A stretch of DNA of 64,000 nt, taken from contig NZ_JAFCKT010000004.1 in assembly GCF_018129985.1 (NCBI RefSeq), forward strand, positions 310,001 through 374,000, in the 5' to 3' direction. This DNA is from Bradyrhizobium sp. SZCCT0148 (GTDB lineage Bacteria > Pseudomonadota > Alphaproteobacteria > Rhizobiales > Xanthobacteraceae). The notes beneath the pieces are model-generated. The model was given only the letters and a program-made list of their open reading frames with translations, did no database searches and was not told the DNA's origin. Position 1 is the stretch's first letter; every line of letters begins with the position of its first letter. Of the stretch, positions 36,304-45,415 are shown one piece after another. The position numbers and the translations under genes are program-made.

Positions 36304-36798
36304 ATGCGTCTTCCCGACTCCGTCACGGGATCGTTTCTCGTCGTGCTCGGCGCGGCGGCTGCCTATGGCGGCTATATCCTGCCGCCTGTGCCCGGCCAGC
36401 CGGTCGGGCCAAACGTGTTTCCGCTGGTGATCGGCAGCGGCCTCGCGCTGTGCGGGCTCGCGATCGTGTTCGGAATAGGCCACTCCTTCGAGGAGGAGGA
36501 AGAGCTGATCCCGCTGGAGGACGGCCAGGCGGCGGCCGCTCCACCGCCGCAGGGCAAGCTCTACGGCCTGCGCGCCTTGCTGCCGCCGGCGCTGCTGCTG
36601 TTCTACGTCCTCGCCGCCGACCGGCTCGGCTTCATCATCACCGCGGCGCTCATGGTCTACGTCACCTCGACTGCGCTCGGGGCCAAGTGGAAGCTGGCGC
36701 TGCCGCTTGCCGCGCTGTCGCCGTTCGCCATCCACCTCATCTTCGGCAAGTTGCTGCGTGTGCCGCTTCCTGCCGGCCTGCTGCCGACGCCCTGGTAA
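36304..36798 (+). CDS. TctB-family small membrane subunit
   Basis: 164-residue integral membrane protein with about four segments, matching the small permease subunit of tripartite tricarboxylate transporters (TctB/DUF1468): SFLVVLGAAAAYGGYILP, GPNVFPLVIGSGLALCGLAI and a final IFGKLLRVPLPAGLLP. ATG 36304 is chosen as the start of the conserved hydrophobic part. It sits between the binding protein and the large permease. Confidence 0.88.
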   Translation: MRLPDSVTGSFLVVLGAAAAYGGYILPPVPGQPVGPNVFPLVIGSGLALCGLAIVFGIGHSFEEEEELIPLEDGQAAAAPPPQGKLYGLRALLPPALLLFYVLAADRLGFIITAALMVYVTSTALGAKWKLALPLAALSPFAIHLIFGKLLRVPLPAGLLPTPW

Positions 36799-36805
36799 AT
36801 TCCCC

Positions 36806-38317
36806 ATGCTCAAGACCCTGATTGAAGCATTCGCCCTGATCTCCACCTGGGAGGTCATCATCGCGATGTTCGCGGCCTCCGTGTACGGCCTCGTGATCGG
36901 GTCGCTGCCCGGCCTCTCGGCAACGATGGCGACCGCCCTGCTCGTCCCCGTCACCTTCTATCTCTCGCCGATCGCAGCGATCGCGACCATCGTCGCGGCG
37001 TCCTCGATGGCGATCTTCTCCGGCGACATTCCGGGCGCATTGCTGCGCATCCCCGGCACGCCCGCCTCCGCTGCCTACGCGGATGAAGCTTACGCGATGA
37101 CGCGCAAGGGCCAGGCCGAGCTCGCGCTCGGGGCCGGCGTGTGGTTCTCTGCCGTCGGCGGCATCGCCGGCGTGCTTTCTCTGATGATCCTGGCGCCGCC
37201 GCTCGCCGAGGTCGCGCTCTCCTTCTCGACCTTCGAATATTTCTGGCTGGCGCTGCTCGGCCTGATGTGCGCCACCCTGGTGGCGCGCTCCTCGCCGGTG
37301 AAGGCAATCGCCGGCATGTTCCTCGGCCTGCTCGTGTCATGCATCGGCATCGAGAATCCCGGCGGCGTGCCGCGCTTCACCTTCGGCCTCACCGATCTCT
37401 TTGGCGGCATCGAGCCGATCCCGGCGCTGGTCGGCGTGTTCGCGGTGGCGCAGGTGATGCGCGCAATGCTGACGCCCGAGCCCCCGCCGCTGCCGCGGCG
37501 CAAGTTCGGAAGCATCATGGCCGGCCAGTGGAAGCTGACCAAGAAATATCATTGGCAGATGACACGCGGGAACATCGTTGGCATCATCATCGGCGTTCTG
37601 CCGGGTGCCGGCGCCGACATGGCCGCCTGGGTTTCCTATGCGATGTCGAAGCGCTTCTCCAAGGAGCCGGAAAAATTCGGGACCGGCCACGTCGAAGGCC
37701 TGGTCGAGGCCGGCGCCAGCAACAATGCCAGCATCGCCTCGGGCTGGGTGCCCTCGCTGCTGTTCGGCATTCCCGGCGACACCATCGCCGCGATTGCGAT
37801 CGGCGTGCTCTACATGAAGGGACTCAATCCAGGCCCGACGCTGTTTACCGAAAAAGCGTCGAGCATGTACGCGATCTACCTGATGTTCATCATCGCGAAT
37901 ATCATGATGATCCCGCTCGGCATCGCCATGATCCGGATCGCGGCCTACATCCTGCTGGCGCCGCGCTCGGCGATCATGCCGGTCATCATGCTGTGCTGCG
38001 CGGTCGGCTCGTTCGCGATCGGCAACAACATGTTCGGCGTCGTCACGGTCGCCGCCTTCGGCATCATCGGCTACGTCATGGAGGCGAACGGCTATCCCGT
38101 CGCCGCGATGGTGCTCGGCATCGTCATGGGCACCATGGTGGAGCAGGCCTTCGTGACCTCGCTGATCAAGTCCGACGGCAGTATCCTGCCGTTCTTCGAG
38201 CGCCCGGTCGCCGCAATCCTCGCCGCGATGGCGATCGGTGCCCTGCTCTGGCCGGTAATGGTCTGGGTCTGGCGCAAGATGAAACCGGCACAGACGGCGG
38301 CGGCGACGAGCAGGTGA
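36806..38317 (+). CDS. TctA-family large permease subunit
   Basis: 503-residue membrane protein with about twelve segments. TctA hallmarks are present: GLVIGSLPGLSATMATALLV, GAGADMAAWVSYAMSKR, EAGASNNASIASGWVPSLLF and GIPGDTIAAI. It imports a carboxylate using a proton or sodium gradient together with the TctB and TctC partners. ATG 36806 follows the TctB stop by seven bases. Confidence 0.93.
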   Translation: MLKTLIEAFALISTWEVIIAMFAASVYGLVIGSLPGLSATMATALLVPVTFYLSPIAAIATIVAASSMAIFSGDIPGALLRIPGTPASAAYADEAYAMTRKGQAELALGAGVWFSAVGGIAGVLSLMILAPPLAEVALSFSTFEYFWLALLGLMCATLVARSSPVKAIAGMFLGLLVSCIGIENPGGVPRFTFGLTDLFGGIEPIPALVGVFAVAQVMRAMLTPEPPPLPRRKFGSIMAGQWKLTKKYHWQMTRGNIVGIIIGVLPGAGADMAAWVSYAMSKRFSKEPEKFGTGHVEGLVEAGASNNASIASGWVPSLLFGIPGDTIAAIAIGVLYMKGLNPGPTLFTEKASSMYAIYLMFIIANIMMIPLGIAMIRIAAYILLAPRSAIMPVIMLCCAVGSFAIGNNMFGVVTVAAFGIIGYVMEANGYPVAAMVLGIVMGTMVEQAFVTSLIKSDGSILPFFERPVAAILAAMAIGALLWPVMVWVWRKMKPAQTAAATSR

Positions 38318-38368
38318 TTCCGACCGAGCGGCCCTCGCCTGCCCGGCCTCGGCGTTGTAAAGCAGGGC

Positions 38369-39358
38369 ATGACTGAGAAGAAGGCCTCGCTGGACATCAC
38401 TACCCTCGCCAAAGAGCTGCGCGCCGGTAGCCGCGCTGCCCTCGCTCGCGCGATCACGCTGGTGGAAAGCCGGCGCGGCGACCATCAGGCGCTGGCGCGC
38501 GAGCTGGTGCAGATGCTGCTGCCCGACACCGGCAAGGCGTTTCGCGTCGGCATCACCGGTTCGCCCGGCGTCGGTAAATCCACCACCATCGACGTGCTGG
38601 GCACGCATCTGATCGAACAGGGTCACAAGGTCGCCGTGCTCGCCGTCGACCCGTCCTCGGCGCGCAGCGGCGGCTCGATCCTCGGTGACAAGACGCGGAT
38701 GGCGCGGCTTTCGGCCTCCGACAATGCCTTCATCCGGCCCTCGCCGTCCTCGGGCACGCTCGGCGGCGTCGCGGCCAAGACGCGCGAGGCGATGCTGCTG
38801 TGCGAGGCGGCCGGCTTCAACGTCGTGCTGGTCGAGACCGTCGGCATCGGTCAGTCCGAGACAGCCGTCTGCGACATGACGGATTTCTTCCTCGCATTGA
38901 TGCTGCCGGGCGGCGGCGACGAATTGCAGGGCATCAAGAAGGGCCTGGTCGAGCTCGCCGACATGATCGCCATCAACAAGGCCGACGGCGACAATCTCAA
39001 GCGCGCCAACATCACCGCCGCCGACTATCGCGGCGCGCTGCATATTTTGGCACCGAGGTCCGAGCATTGGCATCCGCCCGTCGTCACCTATTCGGCGCTG
39101 GCCGGCACCGGCATCGCCGACCTCTGGCAGAAGGTTCTCGATCACCGCAAGGCGATGAACGCATCGGGCGACTTCGCCGCGCGGCGGCGTGAGCAGCAGG
39201 TGAAATGGATGTGGTCGATGCTGGAGCAGCGCATGCTGGCGCGGCTGCGCAGCGAGGCCTCGGTTCGCAGCAAGGTCCGGAAGATCGAGACTGAAGTCGC
39301 TGACGGCCATCTCACCCCGGCGCTCGCCGCCGAGCAGATCCTGGAGTTGCTGAAATGA
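38369..39358 (+). CDS. meaB: MeaB-type G-protein chaperone of methylmalonyl-CoA mutase
   Basis: 329-residue GTPase of the MeaB/ArgK family that loads and protects the B12 cofactor of methylmalonyl-CoA mutase. Walker A is GSPGVGKS (residues 64-71), with VDPSSARSGGSILGDKTRM, ETVGIGQSE and the base-recognition motif NKAD. The stop overlaps the pcp start (ATGA). The mutase itself is 4.6 kb upstream, separated by the transporter cassette. Confidence 0.94.
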   Translation: MTEKKASLDITTLAKELRAGSRAALARAITLVESRRGDHQALARELVQMLLPDTGKAFRVGITGSPGVGKSTTIDVLGTHLIEQGHKVAVLAVDPSSARSGGSILGDKTRMARLSASDNAFIRPSPSSGTLGGVAAKTREAMLLCEAAGFNVVLVETVGIGQSETAVCDMTDFFLALMLPGGGDELQGIKKGLVELADMIAINKADGDNLKRANITAADYRGALHILAPRSEHWHPPVVTYSALAGTGIADLWQKVLDHRKAMNASGDFAARRREQQVKWMWSMLEQRMLARLRSEASVRSKVRKIETEVADGHLTPALAAEQILELLK

Positions 39359-40011
39359 GCGAGAAGCTCCGCATTCTCCTCACCGGGTTCGGGCCTTTCC
39401 CCGGCGCGCCCTATAACCCGACGCAGCCGCTGGTCGCGCGGCTCGCGCAACTGCGCCGGCCGGCCCTCGATGACGTTGCGCTGTCCAGCCACATCTTCCC
39501 GGTCACCTATGCCGCGGTCGACCGGCAATTGCCGGATGTGCTCGCGACAGTGAAGCCGGATGCGCTGTTGATGTTCGGCCTCGCCGCACGCACGCCCTAC
39601 CTGCGCATAGAAACCCGCGCGCGCAACGCCGTCACCATGCTCTGGCCCGATGCCGCCAACACCCGATCGAGCAAGCGCGGCATCGCAGCTCATGCGGATG
39701 CGATGACGTTCGGTCCGCACACGGCGCGGCTGCTGCGCGCCGCGCGCCTCACCGGTATCGACGCGCGTCCGTCGCGCGATGCCGGCGCCTATCTTTGCAA
39801 CTATCTGAGCTGGCGCGCGATCGAGAATGTGCGCGCCGGCGGGCCCCAGCTTGCGGCCTTCATCCACATTCCCCTGCTCGCACGCGGCGGTGCGGTGCGG
39901 CGCAAGGGCGCAGCCCGGATCACGCTGGAGGAGCTGGTGGATGCGGGCGAGGCCATGCTGATGGAGGTGGTGGGGTTGGCACGGAAATCGCGGAACACGG
40001 AGGTCTTGTAG
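39355..40011 (+). CDS. pcp: Pyroglutamyl-peptidase I (C15 family)
   Basis: 218-residue cysteine peptidase removing N-terminal pyroglutamate. The catalytic triad is visible as Glu86 (RIETRARN), Cys148 (DAGAYLCNYLSW) and His171 (AAFIHIPLL); the N-terminal LLTGFGPFPGAPYNPTQPLV is characteristic. ATG overlaps the meaB stop. Its own stop codon TAG is formed by the first bases of a palindromic repeat. Confidence 0.92.
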   Translation: MSEKLRILLTGFGPFPGAPYNPTQPLVARLAQLRRPALDDVALSSHIFPVTYAAVDRQLPDVLATVKPDALLMFGLAARTPYLRIETRARNAVTMLWPDAANTRSSKRGIAAHADAMTFGPHTARLLRAARLTGIDARPSRDAGAYLCNYLSWRAIENVRAGGPQLAAFIHIPLLARGGAVRRKGAARITLEELVDAGEAMLMEVVGLARKSRNTEVL

Positions 40012-40101
40012 GGTGGGCAAAGGCGCGCGCTCGCGCCGTGCCCACCATCTCGTTCCGATCTGCCGTTCGATGGTGCGCACGCTTGCGCTTTGCCCACCCT
40101 A
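40008..40101. repeat. Palindromic repeat supplying the pcp stop codon
   Basis: Arms beginning GTAGGGTGGGCAAAGGCG (40008-40025) and ending CGCTTTGCCCACCCTAC (near 40085-40101) form a long imperfect hairpin with inner GCGCGC stems. The pcp stop TAG at 40009-40011 lies inside the left arm. A decayed copy is at 16854. Confidence 0.8.
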
Positions 40102-40214
40102 CGGCACCTCTGCTGGGGTAAACATTTAACCCTATCGCGAACAATCCCCGCGCCCTCGCCCGCCCTGCGTTACCAAGTCGGTCGCGGACGCCCGCGTCCG
40201 CCGGAGGACGTGTC

Positions 40215-41585
40215 ATGGACCTCAATCGCCGTCATATCATCGGAGCTTCGACCGCAGGCATCGCGGGCGCGCTCGCCATGCCGGCCGATGCCGCACGCGC
40301 GGCGCCGCTGACGTCCCTGCTCGGCCGCGACGCCACGCAATACGGAGTGCGGCCCGGCAGCAGCGAAGATCAGACCCGCGCGCTGCAACGCGCGATCGAC
40401 GAAGCGGCTCGGGCGCAGATGCCGCTTGCGCTGCCGCCCGGCGTCTACCGCACCGGGCTGTTGCGGCTGCCGAACGGCGCACAATTGATCGGCGTGCGCG
40501 GCGCGACGAAACTCCTCTTTACCGGCGGCGCCTCCGCGATCCAGAGCGACGGTTCGGACTCCATCGGCCTCACCGGCATCACCTTCGACGGCGGCGGCAT
40601 TCCGCTGCCGACGCGTCGCGGGCTGGTCCATGTGCTCGGCGGGCGCGACATCCGCATCGCCGATTGCGAGATCACGAACTCGGGCGGCAGCGGCATCTGG
40701 CTCGAGCAGGTCTCCGGCGACATCTCAGGCAACATCTTCACCGGCATTGCGGTGACTGCGGTGGTGTCGTTCGACGCGAAGGGCCTCAGCGTGTCCCGCA
40801 ACACGATCATCGGCACCAACGACAACGGCATCGAGATCCTGCGCAGCGCGATCGGCGATGATGGCACGCTGGTCGCCGACAACCGCATCGAGAACATCAA
40901 GGCCGGTCCTGGCGGCTCCGGTCAGTACGGCAATGCCATCAACGCCTTCCGCGCCGGCAACGTGATCGTGCGCGGCAACCGCATCAGGAACTGCGACTAC
41001 TCCGCGGTGCGCGGCAATTCGGCCTCGAACATCCAGATCACCGGCAACAGCGTCAGCGACGTACGCGAGGTCGCGCTCTATTCCGAATTCGCGTTCGAGG
41101 CCGCGGTGATCGCCAACAACACCGTGGACGGCGCAGCTGTCGGCGTCTCAGTCTGCAATTTCAACGAAGGCGGTCGCATTGCGGTGGTCCAGGGCAACAT
41201 CATCCGCAATTTGATCCCGAAACGACCGATCGGCACCGTGCCCGACGACGATGCGGGCGTCGGCATCTATATCGAGGCGGATTCTGCCGTGACCGGCAAC
41301 GTGATCGAAAATGCGCCGTCCTACGGCATCGTCGCCGGCTGGGGCAAATATCTGCGTGACGTCGCAATCACCGGCAACGTGATCCGCAAGGCGCTGGCGG
41401 GCGTCGGTGTCTCCGTCGTGCCGGGCGCAGGCATCGCGCTGGTCAACAACAACCTGATTTCCGAAACTCCGCGCGGCGCCGTGGTCGGCCTGGACCATGC
41501 GCGTGCGGTGACCTCGGATCTGTCGGCCGACGGTGCGCAGCGATTCGCGCAGGTGATGGTCGGCGGCAATGCGGTTCGGCGCTAA
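40215..41585 (+). CDS. TAT-exported beta-helix repeat protein (TIGR03808-like)
   Basis: 456-residue protein. A twin-arginine signal (NRRHIIGASTAGIAGALAM) is followed by a right-handed parallel beta-helix made of about a dozen NxI-type repeats (for example VSRNTIIGTNDNGIEILRS, VIVRGNRIRNCDYSAVRG and ITGNVIRKALAGVGVSVVPG). This matches the rhizobial family TIGR03808. Beta-helices of this kind are often polysaccharide-active or surface proteins; no catalytic cluster is obvious. The convergent gene at 41615 is its usual neighbour. Confidence 0.88.
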   Translation: MDLNRRHIIGASTAGIAGALAMPADAARAAPLTSLLGRDATQYGVRPGSSEDQTRALQRAIDEAARAQMPLALPPGVYRTGLLRLPNGAQLIGVRGATKLLFTGGASAIQSDGSDSIGLTGITFDGGGIPLPTRRGLVHVLGGRDIRIADCEITNSGGSGIWLEQVSGDISGNIFTGIAVTAVVSFDAKGLSVSRNTIIGTNDNGIEILRSAIGDDGTLVADNRIENIKAGPGGSGQYGNAINAFRAGNVIVRGNRIRNCDYSAVRGNSASNIQITGNSVSDVREVALYSEFAFEAAVIANNTVDGAAVGVSVCNFNEGGRIAVVQGNIIRNLIPKRPIGTVPDDDAGVGIYIEADSAVTGNVIENAPSYGIVAGWGKYLRDVAITGNVIRKALAGVGVSVVPGAGIALVNNNLISETPRGAVVGLDHARAVTSDLSADGAQRFAQVMVGGNAVRR

Positions 41586-41614
41586 AGCCGCCCCTCGCCT
41601 TTGGCCGCCAGACG

Positions 41615-42424
41615 CTAGAACGCGTTCCTGAGCAGCGGGTACTTGGCTTCCAGGCCGTCGAGGCTGAAGGTGAATTCGACGACGCGCTCGGGGGCTGCGA
41701 CGATTTCCTCGGCCGGCGGGGCGAATTGCGGCAGGAGGGCTGCCATCGCGGCAGGCGCGGTCTTCGGCGGCTTCGCTGCAGCGACCGCGAGCGGCGGCCT
41801 CACTTCAGGCGCGGTGACTGACGCCGTTGCGGCAGGCGCCGCGAGCGGCGACCTCACGGCGGGTGCAATGAACGGTGCCCGCGCCGCGGGAGCCTTGAGC
41901 GGCGGCATCTCGGCAGGCGCGACAAACGACGCCATTGCGGCGGAAGCGGCAGGCGGGGGAAACGGCGCTTCGGTGATCTCGGCGAGAACGTCCGGCTGCG
42001 CGTCGAGCCTGACCGGCACGGCGGTCTCGGGGGCGATGTGGACGGCTTTCGGTTGCAGGGTCTTGGCCTGCAAGGTCTCGGGCTGCAAAGTCCTGGATTC
42101 CACGATCTGCGCCTGCTGCTCGCGCGGAAACACCCGGGGCATGGTCGCCGGCGTCCAGCCGAATGCCGGCGTCACGCTTGCAGCGGCCTCGGCGACATCG
42201 GCACCGGTCGCCAGCGCGCGCCAGGTCTGGACGGCGCGCTTCGCTTCCTGGATGTTTTCGAGGAACGCGATCTCGGAATGATAACGGCGCCAGCGGCCGG
42301 TCTCGAACATTTCGGAGAGATGTTGCAGCCGCTGCTCGGCGAGAGCGCACCAGCGCGCCGCGACGTCGCGGCCAGCAAGCACGGCACGCGCAGACGCGCA
42401 GTTAGACTCTTGGCGATGTGTCAT
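41615..42424 (-). CDS. TIGR03809-like partner of the beta-helix protein
   Basis: 269-residue protein from ATG 42424. The N-terminal ~85 residues are helical (RWCALAEQRLQHLSEMFETG, WRRYHSEIAFLENIQEAKRA), then a long alanine/proline-rich disordered stretch, then a conserved C-terminus (VVEFTFSLDGLEAKYPLLRNAF). It is of the family reported adjacent to TIGR03808 genes in Bradyrhizobium and Rhodopseudomonas. Function unknown; no signal peptide is evident, so it is probably cytoplasmic. Confidence 0.75.
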   Translation of the reverse strand: MTHRQESNCASARAVLAGRDVAARWCALAEQRLQHLSEMFETGRWRRYHSEIAFLENIQEAKRAVQTWRALATGADVAEAAASVTPAFGWTPATMPRVFPREQQAQIVESRTLQPETLQAKTLQPKAVHIAPETAVPVRLDAQPDVLAEITEAPFPPPAASAAMASFVAPAEMPPLKAPAARAPFIAPAVRSPLAAPAATASVTAPEVRPPLAVAAAKPPKTAPAAMAALLPQFAPPAEEIVAAPERVVEFTFSLDGLEAKYPLLRNAF

Positions 42425-42689
42425 GAACCAGCCCGTCAGGGAAAAACACGGACGCGGGGGACGCAACGCACACGAATCAATTTAGGAGCGACATGAATAT
42501 TTTGTGGAAAAGTTTTGACTTGTCCAGCAACGACGCGGCTTTGGTCGTCAATCACCGTAGTCGTGCGGAGATTTGCTGTGTTTTCGAGTCAAGCTTCGCG
42601 CAAGCATAGCCGACTTGCGGCTCGCCGCCGGACCGACGAAGGGGAGCCGCGGCTATCTTTTGACCGCGCGCGACGCCGCAAGCCGGACA

Positions 42690-42790
42690 CCCAGAGCTTC
42701 GTTCTGATGGAGCCAGATCGGAAGCTCTGGCTTCTGGTTTGACGCGCTCTCGTCCCGCGACCGGACTCCACTTCGCTTGAAAGTGCCCTG
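42690..42790. repeat. Composite rhizobial repeat (CCAGAGCTTC...CACTTCGC type)
   Basis: CCAGAGCTTC (42690) pairs with GAAGCTCTGG (42720), followed by TTTGACGCGCTCTCG and CGACCGGACTCCACTTCGC, the layout of a repeat dispersed in rhizobial genomes. It looks decayed and non-coding. Confidence 0.55.
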
Positions 42791-42829
42791 AAAAGAAAAG
42801 ACCCGTCCGGGGGGACAACCGGACGGGTC
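42791..42829 (-). terminator. Rho-independent terminator of the sigma/anti-sigma/subtilase operon
   Basis: On the minus strand GACCCGTCCGG and CCGGACGGGTC form an eleven-pair stem with an eight-base loop, followed by TTTTCTTTT. It lies about 160 bases past the subtilase stop and ends the three-gene operon. Confidence 0.88.
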
Positions 42830-42989
42830 GAGCCATATGGGCGCTTGGGGTGGATGGGCGCTCGCGCCTAATATGACTGATGGGGAGGGATGACCGCTCC
42901 CACATAATTTGGTCGTGGCAGCCGGGTGAACGTTCAATGCCGCGTTCGATTTTTTGACCTTCGCAACGCGCGCATCTTTGCCGCAGGCA

Positions 42990-44702
42990 CTATCGCGTCG
43001 CAGACTTATCCGTCTGAGAAACCGTGGCTTTATCGTCTGCGCTCGACAATGAAGGTTGTTCGATCGCGCGGCTATTGGGCTCATCGCGACGCTTGGCGGC
43101 ATCTTCACGTTTTGTTGTACCCGACGCAGCCGCGACCGGTGTGGCGTTCTCGGCGGGAACAGCCATGACCGCGGCGAACGCATCGGCTTGTCCGTCGCCG
43201 AAAAGCTCGTCGCGCCCGGGGGAGCCCAGATCGCGTGCGGTCTTCGCCAGCGTCATGCGCAGTGCTTCCGGCTTCAAGGCGTAGTTGCGCTCGAGCAGTA
43301 ACGCCGCGACGCCGGAGACATAGGCGGCCGAGAACGATGTTCCAGACGTCATCTGGTACTTGCCATCCGGCGCCGGCAGGAAGATGTCGACGCCCGGCGC
43401 CGCAACGGCGATGTAGTTGCCGCGGTTGGACGCAGTGAACAGCCTGTCCTGCTGGTCGGTCGCGCTGACCGCGATCACGTTGGGATTGGCGGCCGGATAG
43501 AGCGGCGGCGATTTCGCGCCGGCATTGCCGGCAGCCGCGATCAGGACGAGGCCGCGCGCGGCGGTCGCCGCGATGGCCCGTTCGATCACCGCGTCCTTGG
43601 GACCGGCAAAGCTCATGTTGACGATCTGGGCGCCGTGCTCGGCGGCGTAATTCAGCGCCCGCAGGATGATGTAGGACGAACTCTCGGCGCCGCCATTGGC
43701 GCCGCCGAACGCGCGGATCGCAATGATGCGCGCCTCGGGCGCGCTGCCCATCAGCCGGTCATGCGCCACGATGGCGCCGGCGATGCCGGTGCCGTGGACG
43801 TGGGGTCCCTCCGCGCTGCCGAGCGCATCGAAATTGTCGGCGATGGAATTGGCGAGTTCGGGATGCCTGGTGTCGATGCCGGAGTCGATCACGGCAACCG
43901 TGACGTTGGCGCCGTGCGCCAGCGTATGCGCCTGCGGCAGGCGGAGCTTCGTCAGGGCATATTGCGCTGGATCGCCTTCGCGCGGAGACGTCGATTTCTG
44001 GTCCTGCAGCACATAGCGGAAGTTCGGCTGGACCGAGCGCACGCTGCCGTCGGTCGCGAATTCGCGCCGCACCGTCTCGTACGGCCGGCCATCCGTGATG
44101 CGGAACAGACCGAACGTGGCGCCGATCAGCGGGAAGCTCTCCGACGAGATTCGCGTCAGGCCGTGCCGGCGGGCCAGCGCGTCGGCATCACCGGGCGACA
44201 TTGTGCCGTCGATCTCGGCCACGAATTCGTTGGCGAAGCTCTGCAGATTGGCGGCGGCCGGCGTGGCATTGCCGCGGCCTTTGCCGGCGCTCTTCTTGCT
44301 GGATTTGCCGGTGCCCTCGCCGCCTGCATTCGGCTGCGCCAGGCATTCGCCGCCGGCATCGCGATAGGGCGCGGTGCAGGCCGGATACAGGTTCGGCGAA
44401 TAGCGCGCATAGGGCAGCACCGTCGTCGGCCGCAGGCGCGACGTCGTGGTGCGGGGAATGGTCGCAATCGTCCGCGGCCCGCGATCGACGGACACCGCCC
44501 TGGCCGAGACGGTCGGACCGACACGCGAGGCGATGTTGGGAGAGATGGTCGGCGTTCGCGTGGGCACGCTGATCGTCGGCGTGCGCATGATCGCCTGCGC
44601 CTGCGCAACCTCAATGCCGAGACAGGCCGCGATCAGAAGCGCGGCGCCGACCGATGAAGCGTAGGCCCCAGCGCGCACCCTGCTCTCGGACTTGCGTGTC
44701 AT
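42990..44702 (-). CDS. Exported subtilisin-family (S8) serine protease
   Basis: 570-residue secreted or periplasmic protease from ATG 44702 (a TTG at 44723 would overlap the anti-sigma stop). A signal peptide ends near residue 36, followed by a proline/threonine-rich region, a propeptide-like domain (about 155-235, including TFGLFRITDG), then the S8 domain with Asp273 (VIDSGID), His303 (HVHGTGIAG), Asn393 (AAAGNAG) and Ser456 (GTSFSAAYVSG), a complete triad. The C-terminal ~60 residues are charged and disordered. It is the last gene of the sigma/anti-sigma operon, which suggests regulated expression or action on the anti-sigma (inference). Confidence 0.92.
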   Translation of the reverse strand: MTRKSESRVRAGAYASSVGAALLIAACLGIEVAQAQAIMRTPTISVPTRTPTISPNIASRVGPTVSARAVSVDRGPRTIATIPRTTTSRLRPTTVLPYARYSPNLYPACTAPYRDAGGECLAQPNAGGEGTGKSSKKSAGKGRGNATPAAANLQSFANEFVAEIDGTMSPGDADALARRHGLTRISSESFPLIGATFGLFRITDGRPYETVRREFATDGSVRSVQPNFRYVLQDQKSTSPREGDPAQYALTKLRLPQAHTLAHGANVTVAVIDSGIDTRHPELANSIADNFDALGSAEGPHVHGTGIAGAIVAHDRLMGSAPEARIIAIRAFGGANGGAESSSYIILRALNYAAEHGAQIVNMSFAGPKDAVIERAIAATAARGLVLIAAAGNAGAKSPPLYPAANPNVIAVSATDQQDRLFTASNRGNYIAVAAPGVDIFLPAPDGKYQMTSGTSFSAAYVSGVAALLLERNYALKPEALRMTLAKTARDLGSPGRDELFGDGQADAFAAVMAVPAENATPVAAASGTTKREDAAKRRDEPNSRAIEQPSLSSADDKATVSQTDKSATR

Positions 44703-44719
44703 CGGATCAGCAGCGCGGC

Positions 44720-45415
44720 TCAAGGCGCTGCGACGGCGAGGTTGACGAACTTCTCACGCTGCATCCTGCCGAGCAGCGAAGCAAGCTCGTCCTGGCTCAT
44801 CGCCTTGTCGAACTGGAGGCGGAACATGCCGCCCTTGGCATCGCCGATGATCGAAGCCTGGTAGCTGTCGAGCAACGCGGTGATGTCGCCGACGCGGGCC
44901 TCGGGCGTGAAGCGCACCAGCGCGCGCGCCGGCGGAACGGCCGTGCCGAGTTCGCGGGTGATCGGACCGCTGGTCGAGAGCGAAGCTGTCTGGAAGGTCG
45001 CAGGCTGGTTCTTCATCAGCACGGCGCCAATGATTCCGGCCTGCAGCATCAGCGCGATGGCACCGAGGCCCGCCGACCACGCCAGCGTGCGCGGCGACAG
45101 GCTCGCGAAGAAGGTCGAGATGCGCGCCGACAGAGGCAGCGAGCCGCTCGTCCGCGCCGGCTCGGCGTCGATCGCGGCGAACAATTTCTGCATCGCGCGC
45201 GCCGAGGGAGCCCCGAGGCTCTCGTTCAGGTGGATGGTCTCTTCGTACTCGCCGCGGATCGCCGCATATTGCCTGGCAAGCTCGGGGTCGCGCGCCAGCG
45301 CTTCCTCGACCCGCCGCGCATCGCGCGCGTTCAGCGTGCCGGCAGCGTGCCACGGCAGCAGCAGTTCAATGTCACCGGGCTCTTGCTCCAGCATCTTCTT
45401 GCTCAAAGCCATCAT
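44720..45415 (-). CDS. Membrane anti-sigma factor with a propeptide-like outer domain
   Basis: 231-residue anti-sigma factor. The cytoplasmic N-terminus (IELLLPWHAAGTLNARDARR) is the sigma-binding part and lacks a zinc HxxxCxxC motif. One membrane segment spans residues 110-134. The outer domain (about 163-230: ALVRFTPEARVGDITALL, GMFRLQFDKAMSQDELASLL) has a strand-helix-strand-helix-strand pattern resembling subtilisin propeptides and the prodomain of its downstream neighbour. ATG overlaps the sigma stop (ATGA) and the end overlaps a possible protease start. Confidence 0.82.
   Translation of the reverse strand: MMALSKKMLEQEPGDIELLLPWHAAGTLNARDARRVEEALARDPELARQYAAIRGEYEETIHLNESLGAPSARAMQKLFAAIDAEPARTSGSLPLSARISTFFASLSPRTLAWSAGLGAIALMLQAGIIGAVLMKNQPATFQTASLSTSGPITRELGTAVPPARALVRFTPEARVGDITALLDSYQASIIGDAKGGMFRLQFDKAMSQDELASLLGRMQREKFVNLAVAAP

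Larger units (their letters stand above)
42425..42989. other. Intergenic region with a terminator and decayed repeat
   Basis: 565 bases without a believable gene; the short open frames show no protein-like composition. It holds the repeat at 42690-42790 and the terminator at 42791-42829. The rest, including the AT-rich stretch near 42490-42580, shows no named feature. Confidence 0.6.

Noticed and set aside
42515..42742. A 75-codon open frame in the gap next to the subtilase operon terminator
   Set aside because: It runs through a dispersed repeat, has an Arg-rich random composition and no ribosome site.
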